This document shows, in pieces, positions 1 through 8,718 of a stretch of 64,000 nucleotides of DNA. A program made the translations under genes and the position numbers. Under the pieces are notes generated by a model. The model made no database searches and was not told where the DNA came from. It worked only from the letters and a program-made list of their open reading frames with translations. Origin of the DNA: Flavobacterium gelidicaeli (lineage in GTDB: Bacteria; Bacteroidota; Bacteroidia; Flavobacteriales; Flavobacteriaceae); NCBI RefSeq assembly GCF_013294005.1, contig NZ_JABSNK010000004.1, positions 310,001-374,000 of the forward strand, in the 5' to 3' direction. Each line of letters begins with the position of its first letter. Within the stretch, counting starts at the first letter, position 1.

Positions 1-60
1 CCAAAAATTCAAAGCAATAAGAATGCAAAAGTGGGTAAACCAAAATATAAAAAACAATAA
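1..60 (+). CDS. 3' end of a coding region, probably DUF4290 protein (partial)
   Basis: Frame 1 is open from the window edge to TAA at 58-60 and encodes a basic, lysine-rich tail ending KPKYKKQ. Only 19 residues are visible, so the family cannot be read from sequence. In flavobacteria the gene directly upstream of murA is commonly a DUF4290 protein with a basic C-terminus; the assignment rests on that synteny alone. murA follows after 100 bp on the same strand. Confidence 0.5.
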   Translation, partial: PKIQSNKNAKVGKPKYKKQ

Positions 61-160
61 TACTATTGATTTAATCGTCATTATTATAATGGCTACATGA
101 TTTTTTAAATGTTTTTTTGTAATTATGATAACTAAATAATTTATAACTCTAAAGTAATAT

Positions 161-1471
161 ATGGGAATTTTCAAAATAGAAGGAGGCATTCGATTAAAAG
201 GAGAAATTACTCCTCAAGGAGCAAAAAATGAAGCATTACAAATATTGTGTGCAGTTCTTTTAACTTCGGAAAAAGTAATGATTAATAATATTCCAGATAT
301 TATTGATATTAATAAACTGATTGTTTTATTAGAAAACTTGGGAGTTAAAATTCAAAAAAACGGACCAGGATCATATACTTTTCAAGCTGATGATATCAAT
401 ATTGATTATTTAGAAACAGAAGCTTTCAAAAAAGAAGGTGGTTCACTACGTGGATCCATTATGATTGTTGGGCCATTATTAGCTCGTTATGGAAAAGGAT
501 ATATTCCAAAACCAGGAGGAGATAAAATAGGAAGAAGACGTTTAGATACCCATTTTGAAGGTTTTATAAATCTTGGTGCTAAATTTAGATACAATAGAGA
601 AGATCACTTTTACGGAGTAGAAGCTCCAGATGGTTTACAAGGAGCAGCTATGTTGCTTGATGAAGCATCTGTTACTGGAACGGCAAATATTGTTATGGCT
701 GCAGTTCTTGCTAAAGGAAAGACTACAGTTTATAACGCAGCATGTGAGCCGTACTTACAACAGCTTTGTAAAATGTTGAATTCTATGGGTGCTAATATCA
801 CTGGTGTAGGATCAAATTTATTGACTATTGAAGGAGTTACCAGTTTAGGCGGTTGCGAGCATAGAATTCTTCCTGACATGATCGAAATAGGGAGTTGGAT
901 AGGTCTTGCTGCTATGACTAGAAGTGAAATTACGATTAAAGATGTAAGTTGGGATAATCTAGGAGTGATTCCTAGTGTGTTTAGAAAACTTGGAATAACA
1001 TTAGAAAGAAGAGGAGATGATATATATATTCCTTCTCATGAAAATGGATATAAAATTAAAACGGATATTGACGGTTCAATCCTAACTATTGCTGATGCAC
1101 CTTGGCCTGGATTTACGCCTGATTTATTAAGTATTGTTTTGGTTGTGGCAACTCAAGCGCAAGGAGATGTGTTGATACATCAAAAAATGTTTGAAAGCCG
1201 TTTGTTCTTCGTCGATAAATTAATCGATATGGGTGCAAAAATTATGTTGTGTGATCCGCATAGAGCGGTAGTTATGGGGCATGATTTTCAGTCTCAATTA
1301 AAAGCAACAACCATGTCATCTCCAGATATTCGTGCTGGAATTTCCTTGTTGATTGCGGCGCTTTCAGCAAAAGGAACAAGTACAATTCAAAATATTGAAC
1401 AAATTGATCGTGGATATGAAAGAATTGACGAAAGATTAAGAGCTATTGGAGCAAACATTGTTCGAGCATAA
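161..1471 (+). CDS. murA: UDP-N-acetylglucosamine 1-carboxyvinyltransferase (MurA), Asp-type active site
   Basis: This cytoplasmic enzyme adds enolpyruvate from PEP to UDP-GlcNAc, the first committed step of peptidoglycan synthesis. At 436 residues it is full length for the EPSP-synthase-like two-domain family. Visible family features are GGIRLKGEI and the substrate-binding lysine in QGAKNEAL near the N-terminus, the RGSIMIVGPLLARYG segment, and a C-terminal DIRAGISLLIAAL. The active-site loop reads PGGDKIGRRRLD. The residue equivalent to E. coli Cys115 is therefore Asp121, a variant known from intrinsically fosfomycin-resistant bacteria. The ATG at 161 fits the family's usual short N-terminus. 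No Shine-Dalgarno sequence is seen. Confidence 0.97.
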   Translation: MGIFKIEGGIRLKGEITPQGAKNEALQILCAVLLTSEKVMINNIPDIIDINKLIVLLENLGVKIQKNGPGSYTFQADDINIDYLETEAFKKEGGSLRGSIMIVGPLLARYGKGYIPKPGGDKIGRRRLDTHFEGFINLGAKFRYNREDHFYGVEAPDGLQGAAMLLDEASVTGTANIVMAAVLAKGKTTVYNAACEPYLQQLCKMLNSMGANITGVGSNLLTIEGVTSLGGCEHRILPDMIEIGSWIGLAAMTRSEITIKDVSWDNLGVIPSVFRKLGITLERRGDDIYIPSHENGYKIKTDIDGSILTIADAPWPGFTPDLLSIVLVVATQAQGDVLIHQKMFESRLFFVDKLIDMGAKIMLCDPHRAVVMGHDFQSQLKATTMSSPDIRAGISLLIAALSAKGTSTIQNIEQIDRGYERIDERLRAIGANIVRA

Positions 1472-1559
1472 TATAAAAATCATTTTTTTTTAATCGTTTA
1501 AATAATTCTTTTGTTCACGCTAAAAGTTTTATTTAAACGATTTTTAATTTCCTATTCTT

Positions 1560-2435
1560 ATGTCTTCAGAAAAAACAGCAATAAAAGCAACCTATTTTAG
1601 TATTTTAGGAAACACTTGTTTAGCTATTATAAAGGGGTTTGCTGGTTTTTTTGGAAACTCCTACGCTTTAATCGCAGATGCAATTGAATCTACTACTGAC
1701 ATTTTTGCGTCTTTCTTGGTTTTATTCGGAATCAAATATTCAAACCGACCTGCCGATAGAAATCATCCTTATGGTCATGGTAGAGCAGAGCCTTTAATTA
1801 CTTTTTTGGTAGTTGGTTTTCTAATTACTTCGGCTACAATTATTGCTTATGAAAGTATTGTAAATATCCAGAAACCGCATGGCTTACCTAAACCTTGGAC
1901 GTTGATTGTCTTGGGGGTAATTATTATTTGGAAAGAATATTCTTTTCGACTAGTAATGAAAAAAAGTATTGAGACAAATAGTTCATCGCTTAAAGCAGAT
2001 GCCTGGCACCATAGAAGTGACGCAATTACTTCGGTAGCGGCTTTTATCGGAATCACAATCGCACTTTGTATGGGTAAAGGTTATGAGTCTGCTGATGATT
2101 GGGCTGCACTATTTGCTTCTTTTTTTATACTTTATAATAGCTATCTTATTTTTAGACCTGCTCTAGGCGAAATTATGGATGAGCACTTATATGATGATCT
2201 CATAGCTGAAATTAGAAAAGTTTCTGGAACAGTTACCGGAATCATAGATACCGAGAAATGTTATATTCGAAAAGTAGGAATGAAATTTCATGTTGATCTT
2301 CATGCTGTTGTAGATGGTACTATATCTGTAAAAGAGGGGCACGATCTAGCTCATAATCTAAAAGACACATTGCAAGATCAAATACCTCAATTGGGAAATG
2401 TTTTGATTCATGTAGAGCCAGATTTTTATGAATAA
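1560..2435 (+). CDS. Cation diffusion facilitator (CDF) family transporter
   Basis: This is an inner-membrane divalent-metal/proton antiporter, probably exporting Zn, Fe, Mn or similar ions. The 291-residue protein has the CDF plan: hydrophobic helices over roughly residues 1-200 and a small C-terminal cytoplasmic metallochaperone-like domain. The first metal site lies in ALIADAIESTTD (D40, D47) and the second in ADAWHHRSDA (D147, H150/H151, D154). The conserved HPYGHGR loop falls at 69-75. The C-terminal domain carries the usual histidines (FHVDLHAVVD, VLIHVEPD). It stands alone, 88 bp after murA and convergent with aroQ. The transported metal cannot be read from sequence. Confidence 0.93.
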   Translation: MSSEKTAIKATYFSILGNTCLAIIKGFAGFFGNSYALIADAIESTTDIFASFLVLFGIKYSNRPADRNHPYGHGRAEPLITFLVVGFLITSATIIAYESIVNIQKPHGLPKPWTLIVLGVIIIWKEYSFRLVMKKSIETNSSSLKADAWHHRSDAITSVAAFIGITIALCMGKGYESADDWAALFASFFILYNSYLIFRPALGEIMDEHLYDDLIAEIRKVSGTVTGIIDTEKCYIRKVGMKFHVDLHAVVDGTISVKEGHDLAHNLKDTLQDQIPQLGNVLIHVEPDFYE

Positions 2436-2455
2436 ATATAATTTAGTTTTAGAAA

Positions 2456-2872
2456 TTAAAGCACAAAGGAGTGTACTGCTAATTCGTAACTCTGTAGGCC
2501 AAAGCCTAATATAACTCCTTTTGCGTTACCAGAAATATAGGATTGATGTCTAAAGCTTTCTCTTGAAAAAGTATTGGATATATGTACTTCAATAACGGCT
2601 GTTGTGATCGCTTTAATTGCGTCACCTATTCCTATAGAGGTATGCGTATACGCTCCCGCGTTCAAGATGATTCCATCATAAGTGAAACCATATTCTTGAA
2701 TTTTATCAATTAGTTCTCCTTCAATGTTACTTTGAAAATAAACAAAATCAATTGCAGGAAATTTTATTTGTAATGAAGTGAAGTATTCTTCAAAAGTCAG
2801 ACTCCCATAGACTTCTGGTTCTCTTTTTCCTAATAAGTTTAGATTTGGGCCATTAATGATGCAAATTTTCAT
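2456..2872 (-). CDS. aroQ: Type II 3-dehydroquinate dehydratase
   Basis: AroQ dehydrates 3-dehydroquinate to 3-dehydroshikimate, step three of the shikimate pathway, as a cytoplasmic dodecamer. The 138-residue length is normal. Signatures in order are NGPNLNLLGKREPEVYG with the catalytic Arg/Tyr loop, SNIEGELIDKI, NAGAYTHTSIGIGDA, and EVHISNTFSRESFRHQS with the catalytic His region. The start at 2872 gives the canonical MKICIINGPN. It is convergent with the CDF gene, and a terminator for the next minus-strand gene lies just upstream. Confidence 0.97.
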   Translation of the reverse strand: MKICIINGPNLNLLGKREPEVYGSLTFEEYFTSLQIKFPAIDFVYFQSNIEGELIDKIQEYGFTYDGIILNAGAYTHTSIGIGDAIKAITTAVIEVHISNTFSRESFRHQSYISGNAKGVILGFGLQSYELAVHSFVL

Positions 2873-2893
2873 AATTCTGTTTTTGTAAAAATA

Positions 2894-2925
2894 AAAAAAC
2901 CGTTCTAATAATAGAACGGTTTTTA
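2894..2925 (-). terminator. Rho-independent terminator of the outer-membrane barrel gene at 2945
   Basis: Stem ACCGTTCT (2899-2906) pairs with AGAACGGT (2913-2920) around a short loop. On the minus strand it is followed by a T-run (A-run at 2893-2898 on the plus strand). It lies 17 bp past the stop of the minus-strand barrel gene. Confidence 0.85.
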
Positions 2926-2944
2926 TAAATTGTTTTTTATTATT

Positions 2945-3487
2945 TTAGAAAAAGAAACCAGCAGAAACTTGTACAACAGAGTTCTTAGTTTCAGCATCTT
3001 TTGATACATCAGTAAGACCTAAATTATAACGACCTTGAAGGAAGAAGTTCTCTGTAATTTTTACACCTAATCCTGCATTTACAGAAAAATCAAATGTATT
3101 AGAATCCTTAATATCAAAATCGTTTTTCTCACTTAATAAAAAAGAGGCTTGAGGTCCTAGTTCTAAACTTATAGTTTTATTTAAGTAAACTTTAGCTAAA
3201 ACTGGAATGGCTAAATAGCCTAACTCATTTTTAAATTCAGTTAACGCATTTTTGTAAGTAGCCCCTTGTGTAGAGTATAATAATTCTGGCTGTACAGCAA
3301 ATTTCTCTGTTAATTTTAACTCGGCTACTAAACCTACGTGATAACTAGTGATGGCGTCTGTTTGAATTTCTGATCCATTAATATTGGCGTAATTTAATCC
3401 TCCTTTAATACCAATTTTTGCTAATTGTGCATGTGCACTAAATGACATAGCTAAAAGTGCTCCTGCAATTATAAATGTTTTTTTCAT
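2945..3487 (-). CDS. PorT-family outer-membrane beta-barrel protein
   Basis: This 180-residue protein has an N-terminal signal peptide (MKKTFIIAGALLAMSFSAHAQ) and then alternating amphipathic strands, ending in an aromatic C-terminus (VSAGFFF) typical of outer-membrane barrels. GIKGGLNYANI after the signal is the usual opening of the Bacteroidota porin-family/PorT-like barrel (outer membrane beta-barrel domain). Its specific role is unknown: most members are small eight-stranded barrels without an assigned substrate. It is monocistronic with its own terminator. Together with the next two barrel genes it separates aroQ from xerD. Confidence 0.88.
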   Translation of the reverse strand: MKKTFIIAGALLAMSFSAHAQLAKIGIKGGLNYANINGSEIQTDAITSYHVGLVAELKLTEKFAVQPELLYSTQGATYKNALTEFKNELGYLAIPVLAKVYLNKTISLELGPQASFLLSEKNDFDIKDSNTFDFSVNAGLGVKITENFFLQGRYNLGLTDVSKDAETKNSVVQVSAGFFF

Positions 3488-3696
3488 AATCTTAAATGTT
3501 ATTTGTTTGTCGATGCAATATAGAACTCTTGATCTTGAATTATGTTGTATTATAATGTGTTAAACTTACAACATTCCCATCTGTAATAATATATAGTAGC
3601 TTGCTTTTTTTGAAAACAACTACAATATTTATTAAGTGAAAATAATTAAATCTTGTAAAATTTTAATTATTTGAAATAACATTTCAGTTTTAAAAA

Positions 3697-3732
3697 AAAA
3701 AGCCCATTTCAATAAATTTGAAATGGGATTTT
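3697..3732 (-). terminator. Terminator of the barrel gene at 3752
   Basis: A 10-bp perfect stem CCCATTTCAA (3703-3712) / TTGAAATGGG (3718-3727) is flanked by an A-run at 3692-3700, which is the T-tail on the minus strand. It lies just past the stop codon of the minus-strand gene. Confidence 0.85.
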
Positions 3733-3751
3733 TTATATGCTTTAATGTTTA

Positions 3752-4420
3752 TTAGAATTGAAAACCAATTCTGATTCCACCAAAAACGCCAGTTGTAATT
3801 TCTGAACCTTTACTTCCAGGAGTAGAAGTTGATGTTGTAACAATTCCTGTTCTTGAAGTGTATTCAGCGTCTTTAACTTTGTTAGACAAGAAGCTTAAAC
3901 CTGCTTCAACACCTAAAAATACTTTTGGTGCAATATAGTAGTCTGCACCTGTAAAAAGACCAATTCCAAATCCAGAACTTTTTTGTTCTAAATTGTTGTA
4001 GTCACCAGTTTGAATAGATACTTCATTAGTTTCTTTGTTCATACCAATAATTAAATCAGCTCCTGCATATGTAGATAATCTATTTGTACCAGCAAAATGC
4101 TTTTCAATACCTGCTTTGAAATTAGTGCTTGATGTCTTATCTGTAGTTGTAATTTCATTTGGATTAATACCTGTAACTACTTCATCTTTTTGGCTTGCAA
4201 TTCCTAAACTAGCTCTTAAAGCTAAATCTTCTTTTAAGAAATACCTGAATTTTAATGCTCCACCGTTTAGGTTAAAGTTAGCGTTGTTTAAACCACCAAC
4301 TAAACTAACTTCAGTTGTAACTGTTCCTTCTGTAGGTTTGTAAGAATTCCCTGTTCCGTCTTGTGCGCTTGCTACTTGAAAAGCAAAAATACCTACTACA
4401 ATTAAAAATACTTTTTTCAT
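3752..4420 (-). CDS. Outer-membrane beta-barrel protein
   Basis: A 222-residue secreted barrel with signal peptide MKKVFLIVVGIFAFQVASAQ, glycine- and threonine-rich alternating strands and a terminal aromatic residue (GGIRIGFQF). The segment LKFRYFLKEDLALRASLGIA is the usual strand-turn-strand opening of these Bacteroidota barrels. No catalytic motif is visible and its role is unknown. It starts with ATG at 4420, about 45 bp downstream of a minus-strand TAGATTTG -7 box. It is divergent from the related barrel gene at 4918 across a 497-bp gap. The three neighbouring barrel genes share a signal-peptide style but have different bodies, so they are paralogues at best. Confidence 0.87.
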   Translation of the reverse strand: MKKVFLIVVGIFAFQVASAQDGTGNSYKPTEGTVTTEVSLVGGLNNANFNLNGGALKFRYFLKEDLALRASLGIASQKDEVVTGINPNEITTTDKTSSTNFKAGIEKHFAGTNRLSTYAGADLIIGMNKETNEVSIQTGDYNNLEQKSSGFGIGLFTGADYYIAPKVFLGVEAGLSFLSNKVKDAEYTSRTGIVTTSTSTPGSKGSEITTGVFGGIRIGFQF

Positions 4421-4917
4421 TTAATTTAAGATTAATTAATTAATTTGTTCAAATTCAGCGCAAATCTATTAAAAAAAAAGTAAGAATAATACTTTTAATT
4501 TTATTTTATTGTAGGCGTATTTAATTTTTTTTATAATTATCTGAAACAGTGATTAATAGAAGATTTTGGTTACAAAAAAAATAAATTTAGTTGAACCTAT
4601 GTTGTATAATAGCTTTTTTTTGTTCTGAGTTAGTATAGTTATTTCAGAAAGCTTAGTTTAAGTTCCTACTATATGTATTTTTAAATGAATCATTAAAAAG
4701 TAGGCTTAGTACTGTTAATTTTTAATAGATTTATGACGGGTAAAATATCACTAAATATAGTGATGGTTTTTTCTATAATGTATTGCTGATGTGGGTTTTG
4801 TAAAATTTAAATACCAAGTAGGTTCTGTTTTAGTTATGATTTTATAGTATCAAAAAATTTTTTTTTGTAGTTTTTTATTAATTTTGAGTAAGATTTTTAA
4901 TAATAATAAATAAAAAA
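4421..4917. other. Intergenic region between two divergent barrel genes
   Basis: This 497-bp, very AT-rich region has no credible coding frame. It holds a minus-strand -7 element (CAAATCTA at 4461-4468, i.e. TAGATTTG) for the gene on the left. A plus-strand TAATTTTG at 4879-4886 lies 32 bp before the gene on the right. I see nothing else in the middle 350 bp. Confidence 0.6.
4461..4468 (-). promoter_or_regulatory. Flavobacterial -7 promoter element
   Basis: TAGATTTG on the minus strand matches the Bacteroidota -7 consensus TAnnTTTG, about 40 bp upstream of the barrel gene start at 4420. No TTG -33 box is found at the ideal spacing. Confidence 0.6.
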
Positions 4918-5445
4918 ATGAAAAAAATTATTTTAACTGTTGCGGCAGTATTTGCTTTCGGATTTGCTAATGCACAAGATGGTCAATTTAAAGTTGGTGC
5001 TCATGTTGGTTTACCAATGGGAGATATTAAAGATGGTTCCTCATTAAATCTTGGAGCTGATGTTGCTTATTTATGGAATGTAACAGATAAGTTTAAAGCA
5101 GGTACAACTACAGGTTACTCTTCTTACTTAGGTAAAACAGTAAAAGAAGATGTAAATTTTGGTGGTTTCGGTAGTTTTGGAAGCATTGAAAACAAAACTG
5201 ATGCAAGTGGTTTTATTCCCGTAGCAGCTACAGCGCAATATTCTCTTTCTGATAAATTCTTTGTTGGAACAGATTTAGGATATGCAATTTATGTTGGTAA
5301 AGGTGAAGGTGATGGAGGAGTTTATTACCAACCAAAATTTGGTTACCAAACTGAAAAAATTGAATTATATGCTGGTTACAAAGGAATTTCTGTTGACGGA
5401 GCTACTTTTTCATCATTAAATTTAGGATTCAATTACAAATTCTAA
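4918..5445 (+). CDS. Outer-membrane beta-barrel protein
   Basis: A 175-residue barrel with signal peptide MKKIILTVAAVFAFGFANAQ followed directly by DGQFKVGAHVGLPMGD, the typical first strand of outer membrane beta-barrel domain proteins. The last strand SSLNLGFNYKF ends in Phe, the usual signal for barrel assembly. Function is unknown. A TAATTTTG -7 box precedes it and a strong terminator follows at 5466-5494, so it is monocistronic. It shares the AQDG cleavage context with the divergent barrel at 3752, which suggests relatedness. Confidence 0.87.
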   Translation: MKKIILTVAAVFAFGFANAQDGQFKVGAHVGLPMGDIKDGSSLNLGADVAYLWNVTDKFKAGTTTGYSSYLGKTVKEDVNFGGFGSFGSIENKTDASGFIPVAATAQYSLSDKFFVGTDLGYAIYVGKGEGDGGVYYQPKFGYQTEKIELYAGYKGISVDGATFSSLNLGFNYKF

Positions 5446-5465
5446 TTTATTTAGATTTAAATATT

Positions 5466-5494
5466 TAAAACCTCCCAAATGGGAGGTTTTTTTA
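5466..5494 (+). terminator. Terminator of the barrel gene at 4918
   Basis: CCTCCCA (5471-5477) pairs with TGGGAGG (5480-5486) and is followed by a T-run at 5487-5493. Confidence 0.88.
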
Positions 5495-5521
5495 TGTGTT
5501 TAAAATGCGTTAATTTGTACT

Positions 5522-6418
5522 ATGAATTGGAGTACTTATATTAAAAATTTTCAATCCTATTTAAAAATAGAACGAGGCCTGTCAAAGAATACTATTGAAA
5601 ACTATTCTTTTGATATAGAACGTTTGCGTTTGTTTTTAGATCAAAATAATATTGAAGTTTCACCAATAAAAATTGAAGAGGAAACGATACAGCAATTTAT
5701 TTATGCAGTCTCTAGTCAGGTGAATGCACGATCCCAAGCCCGGATTATTTCGGGGTTAAAAAGCTTTTTTAGCTATCTTATTTTTGAAGATTTTCGAGAA
5801 GATAATCCGCTTGAACTTATTGAAACTCCGCGTATGGCTAGAAAATTACCAGATACATTATCTGTCATTGAAATTGATTCGCTTATCAGTGCGATAGATT
5901 TAGCTACAAATGAGGGCGAACGTAATCGTGCTATGTTAGAAACTTTGTATGGTTGTGGATTACGCGTGTCAGAATTGGTGGAGTTAAAGATATCTGATTT
6001 GTACTTTGAAGAGGGGTTTTTAAAAGTCACTGGCAAAGGAAATAAACAACGTTTTGTTCCCATAGGTGATTTGGCTCAAAAATATATTGGATTCTATAAG
6101 AACGGAATTAGATTACATGTCAACATAAAGAAAGGTTTTGAGGATACCTTGTTTTTAAATAGAAGAGGGGGGCAATTAACAAGAGCAATGATTTTTACTA
6201 TAATTAAAAACCTAGCTGTAAAAGTTGAATTAAGAAAAAAAATTAGCCCACATACTTTTCGTCATTCTTTTGCTACTCATTTGTTAGAGAACGGTGCTGA
6301 TTTACGTTCTATTCAATTAATGTTAGGGCATGAGTCTATAACAACAACAGAGATCTATGTACACTTAGATCGAAAATTTTTGGCTAAAGTAGTTAATGAG
6401 TTTCATCCTAGAAAATAG
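5522..6418 (+). CDS. xerD: Site-specific tyrosine recombinase XerD
   Basis: XerD, with its partner Xer protein, resolves chromosome dimers at dif under FtsK control. The 298-residue length is canonical. The N-terminal SAM-like core-binding domain covers about 1-95 (YLKIERGLSKNTIENYSFDIERL). The catalytic domain has the complete tyrosine-recombinase set: R148 (GCGLRVSEL), K172 (GKGNK), H244 and R247 (HTFRHSFATHLL), H270 (LGH) and nucleophile Y279 (TEIYVHLD). The terminator of the barrel gene ends 28 bp upstream, so it is transcribed separately. No integrase context (att sites, cargo) is seen, so it is the housekeeping enzyme. Confidence 0.96.
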   Translation: MNWSTYIKNFQSYLKIERGLSKNTIENYSFDIERLRLFLDQNNIEVSPIKIEEETIQQFIYAVSSQVNARSQARIISGLKSFFSYLIFEDFREDNPLELIETPRMARKLPDTLSVIEIDSLISAIDLATNEGERNRAMLETLYGCGLRVSELVELKISDLYFEEGFLKVTGKGNKQRFVPIGDLAQKYIGFYKNGIRLHVNIKKGFEDTLFLNRRGGQLTRAMIFTIIKNLAVKVELRKKISPHTFRHSFATHLLENGADLRSIQLMLGHESITTTEIYVHLDRKFLAKVVNEFHPRK

Positions 6419-6584
6419 TGTTCAGTTCGTTTTTTTTACCAAAAAAGCAGTATATAGTTCGGCTTAGTTGTTGTCGCATCTAGCTTAATTAAGATGTAAT
6501 ACTGATTCCGTTCTGTATCTTAAAATGTTCTTTTTTATAAATAACATGTGGTATACTGAAGAGGTGTTAAATTATGCTATTCAC

Positions 6585-6620
6585 AAAAAAAAGCACCTCA
6601 GTTTAACTGAAGTGCTTTTA
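6585..6620 (-). terminator. Terminator of rny
   Basis: The stem AGCACCTCAGTT (6592-6603) / AACTGAAGTGCT (6605-6616) has a single G-U wobble. The A-run at 6584-6591 forms the minus-strand T-tail. It lies about 30 bp past the rny stop. Confidence 0.85.
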
Positions 6621-6647
6621 TATTTTAATCTCTATTTGAATAAAGTT

Positions 6648-8207
6648 TTATTTAGCGATATTCACCGCTCTAGTTTCTCTAATTACAGTTACTTTAACTT
6701 GACCTGGATACGTCATCTCTGTTTGAATTTTTTGTGAAATTTCAAAAGACAGATTTGCGGCATTATCATCAGATACTTTTTCGCTTTCAACGATTACACG
6801 TAGCTCTCTACCTGCTTGAATAGCATAAGCATTTTTTACTCCTGTGAATCCGTAAGCTACTTCTTCAAGATCTTTTAAACGTTGTATGTAAGAGTCTAAT
6901 ACCTGACGTCTTGCGCCTGGTCTAGCTCCTGATATTGCATCACAAACTTGAACAATAGGAGATAATAATGATTTCATTTCTATCTCATCATGATGCGCTC
7001 CAATAGCGTTGCAAACTTCTTCTTTTTCACCATATTTCTCAGCCCATTGCATTCCTAATAATGCGTGAGGTAAATCACTTTCTGCATCTGGAACTTTTCC
7101 TATATCGTGTAATAATCCAGCTCTCTTAGCTAATTTTACGTTCAATCCAAGTTCAGCTGCCATGATTCCACAAAGTTTAGATACTTCGCGCGAGTGTTGC
7201 AATAAGTTTTGTCCGTAAGAAGAACGGTATTTCATACGTCCTACAACTTTAATTAATTCTGGGTGCAAACCGTGAATTCCTAAGTCAATAACCGTACGCT
7301 TTCCTACTTCAATAATTTCATCGTCAATTTGTTTTGTAGTCTTAGCAACTACTTCTTCAATACGTGCAGGATGGATACGTCCATCAGTTACTAACTTGTG
7401 TAAAGCTAAACGTGCTATTTCTCTACGTACTGGGTCAAAACAAGAAAGAATAATTGCCTCAGGTGTATCATCAACAATGATTTCAACTCCAGTTGCAGCT
7501 TCTAATGCGCGAATGTTTCTACCTTCACGACCAATAATTCTACCTTTAACATCATCAGATTCTATATTAAATACAGATACGCAATTTTCCACTGCTTCTT
7601 CTGTTCCAACTCTCTGGATCGTGTTAATGATGATTTTTTTGGCTTCTTGTTGCGCAGTAAGCTTAGCCTCTTCAATAGTATCTTGAATATGAGACATTGC
7701 TTTAGATTTAGCTTCGGCTTTTAGTCCCTCTACTAATTGATTTTTAGCTTCTTCAGCAGATAGCCCTGAAATTACTTCTAATTGCTGTAATTGACTTTGA
7801 TGTAATTTGTCTACTTCAATTTGTCTTTTATCTAAAACGTCAATTTTAGCGTTAAAATCGTTAGTCTTGCTAATAAAATCATCGTTAACTTTTTTAGTTT
7901 TAGATAATTCGTTAGAAATTTGGGATTCTTTGTCTCTAATTCTTTTTTCTACTTCAGCAACTTTCTTATCTCTAGAAAGAATTACTTGTTCGTGTTCCGA
8001 TTTAAGTTCAATAAATTTTTCTTTCGCTTGAAGGATTTTATCCTTTTTTATGTTTTCGGCTTCAACTTTAGCATCTTTTAAGATAGAGGAAGCTTCTTTT
8101 TTTGCGTTCTTAATTAAATTAGAGATGTTGCTTTTTTCAATGATTTTGGCTATCCCAAAACCGACAATAATACCTATAATTCCTGAAATGATCGTTAATA
8201 TGTCCAT
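6648..8207 (-). CDS. rny: Ribonuclease Y
   Basis: RNase Y is a membrane-anchored endoribonuclease that initiates mRNA decay. The 519-residue protein has the full family order: an N-terminal membrane helix (about 3-21), a long charged coiled coil (about 30-200), a KH RNA-binding domain near 210-270 with [12 protein letters not shown], and an HD phosphohydrolase domain with HSREV (338 onward) and the metal-binding HD pair in AGLLHDIGK (H367, D368). [10 protein letters not shown] is the natural start because it leads straight into the membrane helix. A terminator follows. The 6S-like RNA and zapA lie immediately upstream on the same strand. Confidence 0.97.
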   Translation of the reverse strand: MDILTIISGIIGIIVGFGIAKIIEKSNISNLIKNAKKEASSILKDAKVEAENIKKDKILQAKEKFIELKSEHEQVILSRDKKVAEVEKRIRDKESQISNELSKTKKVNDDFISKTNDFNAKIDVLDKRQIEVDKLHQSQLQQLEVISGLSAEEAKNQLVEGLKAEAKSKAMSHIQDTIEEAKLTAQQEAKKIIINTIQRVGTEEAVENCVSVFNIESDDVKGRIIGREGRNIRALEAATGVEIIVDDTPEAIILSCFDPVRREIARLALHKLVTDGRIHPARIEEVVAKTTKQIDDEIIEVGKRTVIDLGIHGLHPELIKVVGRMKYRSSYGQNLLQHSREVSKLCGIMAAELGLNVKLAKRAGLLHDIGKVPDAESDLPHALLGMQWAEKYGEKEEVCNAIGAHHDEIEMKSLLSPIVQVCDAISGARPGARRQVLDSYIQRLKDLEEVAYGFTGVKNAYAIQAGRELRVIVESEKVSDDNAANLSFEISQKIQTEMTYPGQVKVTVIRETRAVNIAK

Positions 8208-8230
8208 GGTTTGTTTAAAATTTATATATA

Positions 8231-8392
8231 AAAAAAGCCTACATTAGTCTTGTTGTATAAACTCGAAAAGACAAGTTTTGAGCTAACTCACTGTTCAAGT
8301 TTCCTCGCCGGAGCGTGGCATGCTTTAGTAGTGATGATTCGCCCATTCTAAAATGTTAGTGTTGAGTTTACCAAATATGAACTAATGTAGGC
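8231..8392 (-). ncRNA. 6S-like RNA (6S-Flavo type candidate)
   Basis: Between zapA and rny there is no reading frame. The ends form a perfect 12-bp closing stem, GCCTACATTAGT (8237-8248) with ACTAATGTAGGC (8381-8392). On the minus strand the closing stem is followed by a T-run (8231-8236), as for a terminated small RNA of about 155 nt. A long, closed, largely double-stranded RNA next to zapA is the classical setting of 6S RNA, and a flavobacterial version (6S-Flavo) has been described. I infer the identity from length, shape and zapA synteny. The family covariance model was not run. Confidence 0.68.
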
Positions 8393-8418
8393 AGTATCTT
8401 AGTTTCTGTAAAGAACGT

Positions 8419-8712
8419 TTAATTGTCGAGATATTGATCTAAAAGCGCATTCAATTTTTTAATTCTTTCAATAGTCTCATCTCCATTGATTGCATTATCT
8501 ATTTGTTTTTGTTCTACTTGAGAAGCAAATTGTAGCGCACACATGGCTAAAACATCTTGCTTGTCACGAACAGCGTAATTTTCTTCAAATTGTTTCATCA
8601 TCACATCAATCTTTTTAGAAGCACTCCTGAGTCCTTCTTCTTGAGCAAAATCCACTGTTAATGGGTATACTCTGTCTGCGATTGATATTTTAATTTTAAG
8701 CTTTTCGTCCAT
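8419..8712 (-). CDS. zapA: Cell division protein ZapA
   Basis: ZapA bundles FtsZ filaments at the Z-ring. The 97-residue length and the layout fit: a short N-terminal beta head (KIKISIADRVYPLTVDFAQEEGLRSASKKI) followed by a C-terminal coiled coil (about 50-97) with DVLAMCALQFASQVEQKQ, which resembles ZapA's conserved helix. The upstream coiled-coil gene ends 6 bp before it, and the 6S-like RNA follows it. That arrangement is normal in Bacteroidota. Confidence 0.93.
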   Translation of the reverse strand: MDEKLKIKISIADRVYPLTVDFAQEEGLRSASKKIDVMMKQFEENYAVRDKQDVLAMCALQFASQVEQKQIDNAINGDETIERIKKLNALLDQYLDN

Positions 8713-8718
8713 ACTTTG

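Noticed and set aside
5522..6418. Tyrosine recombinase as marker of an integrated element
   Set aside because: Length, motifs and core-gene context fit housekeeping XerD; no flanking direct repeats or cargo genes are seen.
6525..6737. Plus-strand frame of 70 codons after xerD
   Set aside because: It runs through the rny terminator hairpin and into the rny coding region on the other strand.
8300..8345. GC-rich patch between rny and zapA considered as a CRISPR or attachment site
   Set aside because: It falls inside the 6S-like RNA; no repeat units or integrase context.
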